DNA of 64,000 nt from Anadara kagoshimensis (GCA_021292105.1 CM037869.1:35591835-35655834); one strand, 5' to 3'. Positions 42,568 to 53,936 are shown, numbered from the stretch's first letter. Numbers and translations are program-made. Notes: generated by a model from the letters alone, not told the origin.

Positions 42568-45500
42568 TCATTCCTCAACTAATACACTCGTTTCTGGTAC
42601 AGATGGCAAAGGAGCAGTGATATCCTGCAAGCTAGGGGGTATAAACTTTCTAACATTACGATACAAGTACCACTGTCTAGTGGCTGACAGACCAGCAGAC
42701 TCAACTCTACTAGGAACATCTCTGGTAACTGACTTCCCATGCTTAAGTATACAAATTCGTTTTTCTTGGGAATCTACAGACTCTTTTACAACAACATACC
42801 CAGGATCCGAGGCTAAAAATTTAAAATGAAAATACTTTCTTACATTAGGAATGGGCTTGAAATAAGACCCAAGAAAGTGTTTCCAATCTCTCCAAACCCA
42901 ACTATTGCCAGACTCTGTGTATACCTTAGTACTGCAGTATTTGCAAGACCTTAAAATAACATCTGCTACCTGCATTACAGAATCAACATCATTTTTCCTA
43001 AGTTTCTGGCGACCAATTCCAAACATTCCATCTATCTGGCACCTAGCATGATAAGGCTGTAAAAAATGCAAATTTATTTCTTTATGATAGCCAAGAATTG
43101 TTCTCCAAGAAAAGTAACCAATTACAGTCTGATTTTTATTCTGACCACCACAATTGTCACAATTTATGAAACATTTCTGTTCACCTTCACTATGATGTAA
43201 AAAAAAGTCATCAATCATAGACACGACTGCACTTGATGAATGGCTGTTAGCATTGTCCAAGCCCATTGAGTCACCTTCTGAGAATATATAGTTATACATA
43301 TGTGGCTTCCCATCATTTAAGATACCAAACCAATTCACTTTTAAAGGTGTCTTGTAATACAGTGCCCCCTCCTGTCTGACATGTCCTGGAACAAGTACAG
43401 GCTGAGCAAAGTCAAATGTGTAGTGTATGCACTTCATATCTTCTCTATTAATACCACTTTTGTATTCAGCTTCCGCATCTTTGCATCTGAAAAAGAATTG
43501 CAATTTTTCATTTCACTTATTATTTTGAAATCTGGACAATGTTTACAAAATTTCATTACAAAAATAAAATAACATGTATTTTTAACTCAATTTTAATGAA
43601 TATCGGTTGTCATTAACTGTCCATAAAAGTTTAATTTGAAAATGAAGTACCATAATCATAGTGTAGTCATATATATTGCTATAACTACATAATTTCCACT
43701 CTAATCTGTTAAAATGCCTTATTAATTCAGAATTGAATCACTACCAAGAGGAATACAAGTCAACTCGTCCCAATTTCAACTTGTCCCAACTCATTTTACC
43801 AACTCGTCCCAGAATTCGTTACCAACTCGTCCCACATTTTATACCAACTAGTCCTAATTTTTTGAACATGTTATTGTTTATATTAAATCAACTCAAACAA
43901 GCAGTCGTAATAAAAGATGTTTGGATATTCATAATACAACTGTTTGAATAGTGATTTCAAACGGCAACGGACGCAAGCAGTCGGCAAAGTCATCTTGCAT
44001 GTTTATATTCATAACACGGTTAAAAAAAATGGTTTCTTTTTAAAAACATTTAGGCCATATAGTTATAAGTAATTATTATTTAAATATATTGTCACTTAAA
44101 CGAAAATTGACACAAGCCGACGGTACGTATAGTCAGATTAATCGGGAAATTCCTCCAAGAAGGTGTTTATTAAATCAACACAATGTTATGTTTAAAGATG
44201 GTCCAAAAAGAACATCAAACTTAAAACTATAAAGTGGGACGAGTTGGTTTTTTATGTGGGACGAGTTGGTAGTCAAAATCTAGGTAAATAAAATACGGCC
44301 AAAAAATGTGGGACGAGTTGGTAAAAAATGTGGGACGAGTTGGTGAAAATAAGTTGGGACGAGTTGGAATTGGGATGAGTTGACTATACACCACCAAGAG
44401 ATTTCACTTGTACATTTTTACCTGTAATCTTATGTCTGTTTTGTTTGTCATTACCTCCCCCCTTAATGCCACACATTATGACATATCATAAATCCATGAA
44501 GATGACAAAAGCAAGTAGTAAACAAAATTTAGCACGTAAAACAAAAATCTTGTTTATCACCTCTGTGACAACAATATACTACTGGTATATAGCTTACCTT
44601 TGCTTATAGTAATCTCTTTCTGTCTGAGCTCTCTGTATATGTTCTGCAAAACTTTGAGCTAGACTCAACTTTTCATCTTCTGTATTAGCCTTCAAATATA
44701 AAAATAATTGTTTTGTAAATTCTTATCTAATAATAACATGCTGTATGGAACAACTATTATGTGTATATAATGTTTTTATAGTGGATGTTACACAAATGTG
44801 TGGAGCCCTCAGTGGTCAAGTGAACCAAAGCATTTGTTTATGATCATAGACCCTCTCACTGCCTAAGTTAAAACCCCATTTAAGACAGGTCCTTGGGCTA
44901 GTGTGAGAATGTTTGTTGGTTTGTTTGCCAAAGGTAAGTAGTTTTCTCTGGGCACTCAGGTTTCCTACACCATTCCCCAACCTGACCGCCTCATTGCAAA
45001 TGAGACTTTTTGACTGGGGCTTAAAACACCATTTCTAAAAAAAAGATGCATATACTATAAGTTCAAGAGAACTTCAAATATACAGCATATGTTATATTTA
45101 TCTGGTATTTATATATATCAAGAAATGTTATATACAAAAAAAATGTTTTAACAAAAGATATTTAGTAAATTTAAATTCACCTCCAGTAACTCCTTCCTGT
45201 ACTTTTCACATATGTGGCATACATCAGATCTTGTCCTCATAAACTGAATGTGGGGCACACACTGCTTCCATAAGCTGCGAAAGGTGGTCTCGCCTACACT
45301 TCGAAAATCCATTTCCTCTGCTATATTCAAATATTTCTTATGTACCGAGTCATATGTTTCCTGTGCGGGCAGGTAAATTGGAGGGATAATGTCAGTGACT
45401 CCTCTAGAATATGGTTGGGGCATCCCATATCTGTCTGCATATCTATAAATACAGAATAAAAACATTTTTATTTCAGCTTTACAGTATGCAAATTGGTAAC

Positions 45501-46642
45501 CAATAATTTTTTTCACTTATAGAGTTAAATTCTGGCAATATCATTTATGATGTCATTAGTACTATTAACTATTATATGTTCTTGGGAACAGGTAGAAACA
45601 TTTTATTAAATCCATGTGGACTCCACACACAGTGTGAATTTTACATTCTAGATAGCTGTTTGAAAATACTTTGAAGTGAAATGCATCCAGAACCTGGAAA
45701 GTATTTTCAAGACAAAACTTTTTCACAATTTTTTTTCAGAATTTAAATTCTGAATATCATGGGAACCATTTTTATAATAAGAGGTCTCATGATTTATTTG
45801 TCTGGGGTTTCATTTTACAGAAGATTGAGAATTCTAGGCAACATAGGAAATTAACAATAAAATAAATTAAAGTATCAAGATTTTATAATAACATTATTTT
45901 AAAATGTTATTTTGTTTTAAAATTATTTAGAATTGTTTTAAAAAAAACCCAGTAAAATTTGGCAAAAAAAATATAAAAATAAATAAAAATAAAATTGTGA
46001 ATGACAAGATATAATTCTTAATAGTAAGGTGTATGGTCTTGGAGAGCTGCAACTTGTATTTATTTTATAATTTAAATTTAAAGTAGAAAAATCATACCCA
46101 ATTAAAAACTGCACAATGTTCTGGACATCTTCATACTTAAGGGCATTATGCGGCATCTTCCCCTTGTTACCATGTCTCCTTGGCACCACTCCATGTGTAT
46201 AAAAATGTTTTCTGATGTTCTTCAAATATTTACTAGTAATATTATTTATGTACATAAAACACTCTGCACACACAGTCTCATTATCAAACTGGTAACTAAA
46301 CCGGTGTCGTTTTCTATCTCCCTTACTCGTGGTATCACCCTTGCTAAGTCCACAGGCCTGCAACTGTCCTAATATTATTAAATCTCTTTCCCCCTTTTCA
46401 AGTTCTTGCATGTTCAATCTGTTTTCCAGTACCCTGTCAGCATTAAGTTTCTGTAAGCACCCCGTTTTGCATGCATTGGATTGGGCACTTTCTGGGTCGG
46501 ACAAATTTACAGACTCCGGGTTCGATACAGAACCTTCCACGATATCGGATCCACTAGACAAAAAAGCTCTGATCCTTGACTGAACAATGGGACTATGAAT
46601 GTTACTTGCCGCTGCATATTGATACTCATCCTGGTTTTTCAT
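42568..46642 (-). CDS. DUF7869-type protein, four-exon gene (about 605 aa)
   Basis: Exons on the minus strand: 46,642-46,098, 45,442-45,181, 44,689-44,598 and 43,486-42,568. All three introns have GT-AG ends (GTATGA, GTGAAT, GTAAGC donors) in phases 2, 0 and 2, and the joined frame is open for 606 codons. Order: acidic N-terminus; a Cys/His region (VCAECF, KHFYTHG, KMPHNAL); FLIGYADRYGMPQPYSRG across the first splice; CHICEKYR; a coiled stretch over exon 3; then the conserved core with HYTFDFAQP, CDNCGGQNKNQ, HARCQIDGMFG and WRDW..F, ending AGLSATRQWYLY. These are hallmarks of DUF7869 proteins, numerous in cnidarians, molluscs and fish. The D-rich boxes look like an RNase H-fold/DDE transposase core (inference). 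Function unknown. The start is uncertain: the first ATG in this frame is at 46,642, but another ATG at 46,796 opens a different frame. Confidence 0.8.
43751..44392. mobile_element. Non-autonomous TIR element with ACCAACTCGTCCCA arrays
   Basis: Lies in intron 3 of the DUF7869 gene. Both ends carry GTCAACTC(G/A)TCCCAATT and then several ACCAACTCGTCCCA units in inverse orientation to each other, giving inverted repeats over 100 bp. Flanked by ACCAAGAG at 43,743-43,750 and 44,393-44,400, an 8-bp target duplication as made by hAT-type elements. No transposase ORF in 642 bp. Confidence 0.8.
44795..45045 (+). mobile_element. tRNA-derived SINE, third type, in intron 2
   Basis: Starts GGAGCCCTCAGTGGTCAAG (A-box-like), has a decayed B box near AAAACCCC, then a body with TTTTCTCTGGGCACTCAGG, TTTCCTACACC and a GACTGGGGCTTAAAACACC end. 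The CTCxGGTTTCCT body is common in bivalve SINEs. Degenerate. Confidence 0.6.
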
Positions 46643-46948
46643 CGTCACTGCAGCTGTCACTTTCAGTTTGACCAGAACGGAGAAGGCTTCGCGATTTCAC
46701 ATAAGATTGTTCAATATATTCACTTACAACATGAGAAATGTCACTTTCAATGCCAGGATGTGTAAATGAAACACTAATATCTGGAGGTATATCCATTGCT
46801 ACTTCATTTCATCCGTGAACAGATCCAATAACTCCAGAATCAAAACATAAACACATCTCATTGTTTTGAAAACTACGGGTCAATTTTGAGGTCACTTATT
46901 ACCGCCCTTTTATTTTTAAAAATAACCCCCGAATACGTCACATGTCTA

Positions 46949-46956
46949 TTTATAAA
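46949..46956 (-). promoter_or_regulatory. Candidate TATA box of the DUF7869 gene
   Basis: TATAAATA on the minus strand, about 155 bp upstream of the ATG at 46,796 and 307 bp upstream of the ATG at 46,642. The position is plausible if the leader is 120 nt or more. Sequence match only. Confidence 0.3.
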
Positions 46957-47030
46957 CATAAACAGAAAGTCAAGAAACCAGAGTGGGCATATTTGTCAGA
47001 AATCGTTAGTTTTCTGCTGTTTAATAGAGC

Positions 47031-48122
47031 TTGAAACTTTTGAGGCGTAGAAAACCGGAACATAAAATTTGGCGCACTTTTGTAGTGCAAATTGTAATGC
47101 TGTTTTCTGCATTTCAATTGGATTTCTCTAAGGGCCCTTTTCGCTTGCGGAACGTCGTATATTCTACACCTGGAATCAACCAAATGTGGGTTCTCAAAAA
47201 TTCTAAAGAATTACTTGGACATCTTGCTTCTAATAATTTATCTCATGTAAAAAGTATAAAAACATTTGATTTTTCTACACTATACACCACAAGCCCTCAT
47301 TCTAAATTGAAAGAAGGTTTTAAAGAAATTATTCATTTGTCTTTCTTCTACAAAAACGGTAAGCCAAGATACAAATATCTGGTGCTGAACAGGGATTCTG
47401 GTTATTTTGTCAAGCACCATACGGATTCCAAACAAAAATATACTGAAGATACCATCAACAAAATGTTGGAGTTTTTGATAGATAACATATTTATAGTTTT
47501 TCAGCAAACAATCGGTATACCAATGGGTACAAACTGTGCACCATTGCTTGCTGATTTTTTTCGTTATTCTTACGCAGCAGAATTTATGCAGAACCTTGTT
47601 AAATCTGGAGAGAAAACTGTCGCCAAATCATTCAACTCAACATACAGATATATAGATGACGTTCTGTCTCTTAACAATCCTAAATTTGGAGACTATGTAA
47701 ATGTTATCTATCCTAGTGAGCTTGAAATAAAAGACACGACTGATTCCTCAAGTTCTGCTTCATATTTAGACTTATACCTGAATCATGACGCACAGGAATG
47801 GCTACATTTGAAACTTTATGACAAACGTGATGACTTCAATTTTTCTATTGTCAACTTTCCTTTTTTATGCTGCAATATACCTGCTTCTCCTGCTTATGGT
47901 GTATTTGTTTCTCAATTAACACGCTATGGTAGAGCTTGTTCCCACTACGGGGACTTTGTACAACGAAGTAGGCTGCTTGCAAATAAACTGTTGACTCAGG
48001 GATATTGCAAGCCTAGGCTTATCAAGGCCCTCAAAAAGTTTTATAGCCGTCATCACAGTATTGTTGATAAGTTTGATGTCTCTGTGTCCAGGATTGCCTT
48101 GGATATATTTGACGTCTCATAG
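47031..48122 (+). CDS. Penelope-like reverse transcriptase, longest ORF in the window
   Basis: Uninterrupted frame of 363 aa. Residues 1-42 are unrelated flanking sequence; homology begins at YSTPGINQMW (about residue 44). Visible RT motifs: FDFSTLYT at about 79-86, KPRYKYLVLNRDSGYF, IGIPMGTNCAP at 161-171, and the catalytic YIDD at 207-210; then SYLDLYL, KRDDFNFSIVNFPF and the C-terminal KKFYSRHHSIVDKFDVSVS, ending LDIFDVS. Compared with the copy at 10.8 kb, five codons before QQTIGIP are missing. The N-terminal part of the RT and any GIY-YIG endonuclease are absent, so the copy is 5'-truncated and not autonomous, although its catalytic box is intact. Confidence 0.8.
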   Translation: MKLLRRRKPEHKIWRTFVVQIVMLFSAFQLDFSKGPFRLRNVVYSTPGINQMWVLKNSKELLGHLASNNLSHVKSIKTFDFSTLYTTSPHSKLKEGFKEIIHLSFFYKNGKPRYKYLVLNRDSGYFVKHHTDSKQKYTEDTINKMLEFLIDNIFIVFQQTIGIPMGTNCAPLLADFFRYSYAAEFMQNLVKSGEKTVAKSFNSTYRYIDDVLSLNNPKFGDYVNVIYPSELEIKDTTDSSSSASYLDLYLNHDAQEWLHLKLYDKRDDFNFSIVNFPFLCCNIPASPAYGVFVSQLTRYGRACSHYGDFVQRSRLLANKLLTQGYCKPRLIKALKKFYSRHHSIVDKFDVSVSRIALDIFDVS

Positions 48123-48325
48123 TTCCATGTTCCTTTCACACAATTTTGATTACACTAGCTAGCTAGCTAAACAGGAGGTGCTTACCCTTCCGGAGCACCC
48201 GGCCTCACTTCCCTGGTGGAAGTTCACGTGTCTAACCTAACTTGTCAGTTCCAAAGTTTTTACTTTGCTTCTGCATTGTGATTCGGAAATGGATTAGTAT
48301 GTTTGTTTTTGATTAACAATGCTAA
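47145..48325 (+). mobile_element. Penelope-like element, 5'-truncated but with intact RT core
   Basis: Includes the ORF above and a 200-bp tail (CTAGCTAGCTAAACAGGAGG, CGGAGCACCCGGCCTCAC, then TTAGTATGTTTGTTTTTGAT). The tail agrees closely with the consensus of the other copies, so this is one of the younger fragments. Confidence 0.88.
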
Positions 48326-48905
48326 ATTTGGAAATAAAAGATACGACTGATTCCTCCATTTCTGCTACATATTAATACTTATACCTCAATTATCCCGCCC
48401 ACAAAAGGCTGCATTTAAAACTTAATGATAAACGTGATGACTTTAATTCTATGCAGCAATATACCTGCTTCTCCTGCTTAAAGTATATTTGTTTTCAAAA
48501 TTAATACGATATGGTAGAGCTTGTTCCTATAACGGAGATTTTGTTCAACGAAGCAGGCTGCTTGCAAATAAATTGTTGACCCAGAGATACTGCAAGCCTA
48601 GGCTTATCAAGGTTTTATGGCCGTCATCACAGTATTGTTGATAAGTTTGATGTCTCTGGGTACAGGATTGCCCTTGATATATTCGACTTCCCTTAGTTCC
48701 ATGTTCCTTTCACACAATTTTCATTACACACGTGACGGAGGTTGTAGCTAGCTCAACAGGAGGTGCTTACCCTCCAGGAGCACCCGGCTTCACTTCCTTG
48801 GTGGAAGTTTACGTGTCTAACCTAACTTGTCTGTTCAAAAGTTTTTTCTTTGCTTCTAGATTGTGGTTCGGACATGGATTAGTACATGTATGTTTGCTTT
48901 TGGTT
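48326..48905 (+). mobile_element. Penelope-like element, tandem second copy
   Basis: Starts at the LEIKDTT codons immediately after the tail of the previous copy and runs through a complete tail to TTAGTACATGTATGTTTGC. The frame is broken by frameshifts and small deletions. Same orientation: head to tail. Confidence 0.85.
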
Positions 48906-48964
48906 TTATTTAGAATGAAGGAAAGTAGTGTTAATTGTAGAAAAATCAATGCTTTTATACTTTT

Positions 48965-49150
48965 TATACCAGATAAAGTTTTAGGTACAAGATCTGCATA
49001 AGACTGAAGACAACCTTTCACGACTGTCAAATTTTGTGTTCGAATTACTGATAAGGATTTTGTAGTTCATTTTAATGAACCTGCTTGTGTGGTTTTTATG
49101 GAGCTTAGAAATTAAATACAAGTAAGGGAGGTAAAGTTCTGCCTCTTTAA
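48965..49150 (-). mobile_element. Penelope-like RT fragment, inverted
   Basis: On the minus strand LYLPYLYLISKLHKN is recognisable (equivalent to LDLPYLYWIPKLHKN at 41.3 kb), with frameshifts around it. Confidence 0.6.
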
Positions 49151-49814
49151 GATTAATACTGAATACTCGTCTATGACATAAAAACATACTTATTGCCTGG
49201 AGACCTGAGTAAATGTAATGATGTTTTGCAATGATGACTCCCATTTTTGCCAAGTAATGTAAATTATTAAAATACATTTTTACTCATATTACAATGTTTT
49301 TTTATATTTTTATTATTTGTAATGACACATAACATGCTATACAACAAAAAGAGCATAGTACACAAATATTAACAGAAAGACAAATAAAGACATTTCTTTA
49401 CACAGTTACATGTTTTATATATAAAGGGGAATAATTCACATATTTTGGGTGTTTATCAGGTTATATTAATTAATTCCACATATGTATATGGTAGAAATAA
49501 TGCCTTCAACATTTCTAATGGTAGTCTGAAATATTTATTATGTAAAAATTAAAATTGGATACACAAATGGTTAATTGCTTATTTCCTTTTAAGGAAATCC
49601 TAAAGAATTTTAAAGGTCATTTGGGGAGGGAGGAGAACAGTTACATCTTAAAACAAATTCATCCAGTGCTTCTAATATTTTTCGTATTCTTGCCATTTAC
49701 AGTTCTTAAACATAATATATTTTTCAATGAAAAAATATTCTTGCAGGTAGTTTTGTAAACTAAGTATGTGAACCCCTGATTTTTTCAATTTCATTTTAAA
49801 AATATATAATATTT
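49151..49814. other. Unassigned sequence
   Basis: No gene or repeat recognised. Confidence 0.35.
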
Positions 49815-49975
49815 TTGTCAAAACTAAATGCAAATGTTTTAACTTAGAAGTGATCTTAAGAATTACGCCTAAAATTTCTGAATATGTTGAAAATTAACAA
49901 AATTATAAAGATTTTAAATTTTGCCAGATTTAAGTTAAGGAAAATCTTAGCTAAGGAATGATTGTGAAACCGGGC
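49815..49975. mobile_element. Half copy of the palindromic MITE
   Basis: Matches the right two-thirds of 13,526-13,774, ending TTAGCTAAGGAATGATTGTG and AAACCGGG. The left inverted end is missing. A further TGAGGATTGATTGTGAAAAT fragment follows near 50,060. Confidence 0.65.
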
Positions 49976-50339
49976 CTGTATTTTGTTTCGTAAAACATAT
50001 GCATTCCTTGTTCAAAAAGAGAATGTCAAAATTTACTTTTAAGTCAGGAAAAATCTTAGTTGAGGATTGATTGTGAAAATAGTGTCTTGTCCTGATGCAT
50101 TTGTGTTATATTTATGTATTGGATGTTAAGCAACATACAATCCAATCTAAGTTTATCATTGAAAAAAGGGTAATGAACTACATGTTTTACTTTTATTTAT
50201 TTTTCATATCGTTTTTGCTTTGATTGTATTGGAATTAAATAGCGTAATAAAACCGTTTTAAAAACTGAATTTAGAATTATATTTTCATACTAAAGGTAAG
50301 GTAATGATGGTTTACTTCGTTATCAAGATTTTTCACTTT

Positions 50340-50600
50340 TTCTGACCCAAAACTTGAAAGTGGGTAGTGACTGTTCTTTTTCCAAGCAATCGGCATTACG
50401 AAATGAAAGTCAGGGTTCTTTCGGATTGGAATTTAAAATAAACGAGGTCCTGTGTCATTGTGGGTTTGGCACGCTAAAGTACCTTGCTGTATAATGCCAT
50501 TAACGCACAGGCAAAATTTCTGCACTTTCGCCTGCAGCTGGCGACTTCTCTACATAGGTGAAATATTGGGACGTTAAACACCATTGCTCAACTTAACTCT
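50340..50600 (+). mobile_element. V-type SINE lacking its tRNA head
   Basis: Body and tail from GACCCAAAACTTGAAAGTGG through TTCTTTCGGATTGG and AAACGAGG to GGGACGTTAAACACCATTG. The first about 80 bp with A and B boxes are missing. Confidence 0.8.
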
Positions 50601-50831
50601 TTCCATACATAGCAGTAATATTAATATTACGTTCATCGATTAAAAGTTTTGATACGTGTCTGAGATACTTGTCTATTATGTTGCAAGTGTAAAACTTTGC
50701 TATAGAATGCATATAGGTACGTTAAAGACGTAATAATATTGGTTAGATAAACCGGAGATTACAACCTGTTTATTTCACACACTTTTTAAAACTTTCTTCA
50801 GCTAGTTTTTTATAGTACGTAAGTTTGATCT

Positions 50832-51132
50832 GGGACATTTCACTTATATTGAGACGTCGCCAGCTATAGGCGAAAGTGCAGAAATTTTGCCTGTGCGTTG
50901 CGCTGATGGCATTATACAGCAGTGTTCTTTAGCATGCCAAGTCCACCGTGACACGGGACCTCGTTTAATTTAAGTTCCCATCTGAAAGAACCGTGACTTT
51001 CATTTCGTAATGCCTAGTGCTTAATGAAAGAACAGTCACTACCCAATTTCAAGTCTTATGTCAGACCCGGACAGGGATCGAATCATGACCTCCCACTTAC
51101 GGAGCGAGCACCAACTAAGCTACCGCAGTGGT
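50832..51132 (-). mobile_element. tRNA-derived SINE, V-domain type
   Basis: Minus-strand copy with V-like body and head. The A-box region has a short deletion (GAGCGAGCACCAACTAAGC on the plus strand) and the B box is damaged. Confidence 0.85.
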
Positions 51133-51384
51133 TCAAGATATTTGAAATGATATATACCTGTGGTCACAGCCACAGTGTCACATTGAGCAAAGGGAAATAA
51201 ATCTATCTATTTATTTAAATGTTCAGAGTATAAAATGTAATAATGTAATAAAACATTATTATGTTGGTATATTTTATATAACAGTTTTAAGAAGAAACAA
51301 ATACAGGTTCTGACAAAAACTTAACTAGGCACTATAAATTCCTTTCAAATTGAGCATGAAGCGTTGTTCAATTTAAAAAGCAAT

Positions 51385-51505
51385 AACACCCGGCCTCACT
51401 TCCCTGGTGGCAGTTCACGTGTCTAACCTAACTTGTCATTTCCAAAGTTTTTATTTTGCTTCTGGATTGAGATTCGGAGATGGATTAGTATGTTTGTTTT
51501 TTATT
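51385..51505 (+). mobile_element. Penelope-like solo tail fragment
   Basis: Covers CACCCGGCCTCACTTCCCTG through GTCTAACCTAACTTGTC to TTAGTATGTTTGTTTTT, close to consensus. Confidence 0.75.
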
Positions 51506-51555
51506 AAATAGACTTGAAGGTTAAAAATATATAATCTTTTTCTCTTTTCTCTGTT

Positions 51556-51897
51556 ACCACTGTGGTAGCTCAGTTGGTAGAGTGTTCACTCCGTAAGTGG
51601 GAGATAGTTGGTTCGATCCCCGGCCGGATTTGACCCAAGACTTGAAAGTGGGTAGTGACTGTTCTTTCGCTAAGCACTTGGTATTACAAAATGAAAGTCA
51701 CGGTTCTTTCGGGTGAGAACCTAAATAAACGAGGTCACGTATGGGTTTGGCGCGATAAAGAACCCTGCTGTATGATGCCAACAGTGCAACGCACAGGCAA
51801 AATTTCCGCACCTTCGCCTATACCTTGCGATGTCTTGATAGAAGTGCAATACTTTCTTGACTGGGACGTTAAACATCATTACTCAACTTAACTCATG
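51556..51897 (+). mobile_element. tRNA-derived SINE, V-domain type, complete head
   Basis: Plus-strand copy starting CTGTGGTAGCTCAGTTGG (A box), B box GGTTCGATCCC, V-like body, and a tail GGGACGTTAAACATCATTAC followed by CAACTTAACTCA. No clear target duplication. Confidence 0.9.
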
Positions 51898-52189
51898 ATC
51901 AACTCAATGCTTACTCATAAGTGAGTTTACGTTTCTAGTTTCCAAAAAGAGTGGAATATTTGCTGTGGTGATACCAAATAAGTATATTCGCCCTTGTTAG
52001 GACTAGTCTAAACTTCTAACGATTTATCACGTCATCATTATTTCTACTTTTACATTTTTGACATTTTTTCGTACAGGTTTGCTTCAACTCTTGTTTATTC
52101 GTTTCTGTCATTGAATTCTGTGTTGTTTTGAAGATAGTAATGTTGGCTTTTGTGCGGTTCGCGCTTTTCAGTTAAAAATTCTTCTTTTT
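51898..52189. other. Unassigned sequence
   Basis: Nothing recognised. Confidence 0.3.
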
Positions 52190-52350
52190 TAACTTAAACA
52201 CAAACATACCGATGTATGTTTAAATCTTAATCATCTCAGAGGAAAAATAAAAACTTTGAAAACTGTCAAATTCAGTTAAACAATTTCCACCAAAAATGTG
52301 ACGCCGGTTTCTCCGTAAGCGTTCAGGTTAAACACCTCCTGTCCAGCTAG
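52190..52350 (-). mobile_element. Penelope-like solo tail, diverged
   Basis: ACACAAACATACCGATGTATG, AATTTCCACCAAAAATGTGA, CACCTCCTGTCCAGCTAGC in tail order. Confidence 0.65.
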
Positions 52351-52494
52351 CCACGTGTAATTCTAATTCCATTTTATATTGTTTTTTTTTTTAAATTTCT
52401 TTCATTATTCGTTCAACGGTGTTTGTGGGGGTTTTTTATAGGTCCCAAACACTATTGGTTTTAGTGGTTTTCCTTTTTTCCTTTTTTAATGCAC

Positions 52495-53110
52495 TTATTG
52501 ATAAACTATTTTAAAATGGTATGTGACATAGACTTAGTAAAGTACACCTATCAAAAACAAACATACCAATCCATGTTCAAACTACTATACCAAAGCAAGG
52601 TAAAAAATTCTAACTTGATGATTAACTATTTAAATGGTATATATGTCAAAGGGTTACGGTAAGTAAAGAATGCGTATAAAAAACAAACATACCAATTCAC
52701 GTTCAAGTCACTATACCAAAGCAAGGTAAAAAAATTAAACTTGATGATTAAATATTTTAAATAGTATATATGTCAAAGGGTTACGGTAAGTAAAAACCGC
52801 GTATAAAAACAAACATACCAATTCACAATCAAACCACTAAACCAAAGCAAGGTAAAATTTTTGAAACTTAATGATAAACCATTCTAAATGGTATGAGACA
52901 AAGGCTTAAGTAAAGAACACGTATAAAAACAAACATACAAATTCATGCCCAAACCACCATACCAAAGCAAAGTAAAAAAAAACTTGAAACTGGCATTTTA
53001 GGTGAAACACGTGAACTTCCACCAGGGAAGTGAGGTCAGTTGCTCTGGGAGGGTGAGCCCCTCCTGTTTAGCTAGTTACAACCACCACATGTGTAATCTA
53101 ATTTTAGACA
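52495..53110 (-). repeat. Penelope tail expanded into a 126-bp minisatellite
   Basis: Four direct units begin at AAACATACCA near 52,559, 52,685, 52,811 and 52,931 (spacing 126, 126, 120). Each contains CCAAAGCAAGGTAAAA and (except the last) a TTGATGATTAA...GTAAGTAAA segment. The last unit runs on into a normal PLE tail (GTGAACTTCCACCAGGGAAG, CCTCCTGTTTAGCTAG). Confidence 0.85.
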
Positions 53111-53401
53111 CTTTAACCTCCGTTAGTGAGACGAGACCGTGGACATGTTTTTCAATAGCATATGAATATAATTCATTTGGAAGGATATTTTAAATATTTC
53201 CAGTATTGATGAATTTTACAAATTCTTAGATACTAGTAATATAGACAGAAGGTTCAAGAAAATGGTTGATGAATAAAAGCCGTTGCTTATGATCTAAATC
53301 AAACAGTTTTTAGGTTTTTAATTGTTCTCTAACTGCACAATAATTACACTGATGGACGATTACCCAAAGTCTGGGATTTAATCATCAGTTGTACCAATAT
53401 G
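53111..53401. other. Unassigned sequence
   Basis: Nothing recognised. Confidence 0.3.
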
Positions 53402-53606
53402 TACTGTAAAGGGAGAATTTTTTTAGTTGAAATAACCGCAAATTTTTTTCCCACGCTAAAATGCCTAAAAACAGATAAATGAATATATCATAATATACAG
53501 AATATTTACCCACTATATTGATTACGCGAAAATTACAACCACGCGAAATGTCAGATTTCAGAAATCGCGAAATTTTCACCCAGCAAAATTGATTCCCTTT
53601 ACAGTA
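53402..53606. mobile_element. MITE with TACTGTAAAGGGA ends
   Basis: 13-bp inverted ends TACTGTAAAGGGA / TCCCTTTACAGTA; the interior has ACGCGAAA, CGCGAAATG and CGCGAAATTTTC. About 205 bp, no ORF. The outermost TA may be the target duplication. Confidence 0.75.
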
Positions 53607-53936
53607 TTTGTCCATTCTAATGTTGATATTGTTTTTGTTGTGTCATGTTCTTGGCTGTAGTGGTTGTTGTCAAGTTAAGTACATGCTTCCCAGTTGTTCT
53701 TTCTCACTTCTAATTTAGAATGCAAAAGGTTAATCATATGAGAGCAAACATTTTGTTTTAGAAAGTCGGCTTTGTTTTTTTATTAGTTAAACAAAGATTT
53801 TACTCAATATGTGCATTCAAGACAACACAAATCCGACTTCATCCATGAACCTTTAACCGCGGTGCTGCAAAGGAAAGCTTTAGTTGCCTAAAATTAGGCA
53901 CAAATAATACGAAAACCTATTTCTTGCAAAATTACA
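53607..53936. other. 3' flank of the C1q gene
   Basis: No gene or repeat recognised. Confidence 0.35.

Noticed and set aside
46148-46583. Plus-strand open frames opposite DUF7869 exon 1
   Set aside because: Shadows of the minus-strand exon; composition and splice evidence support the minus strand.
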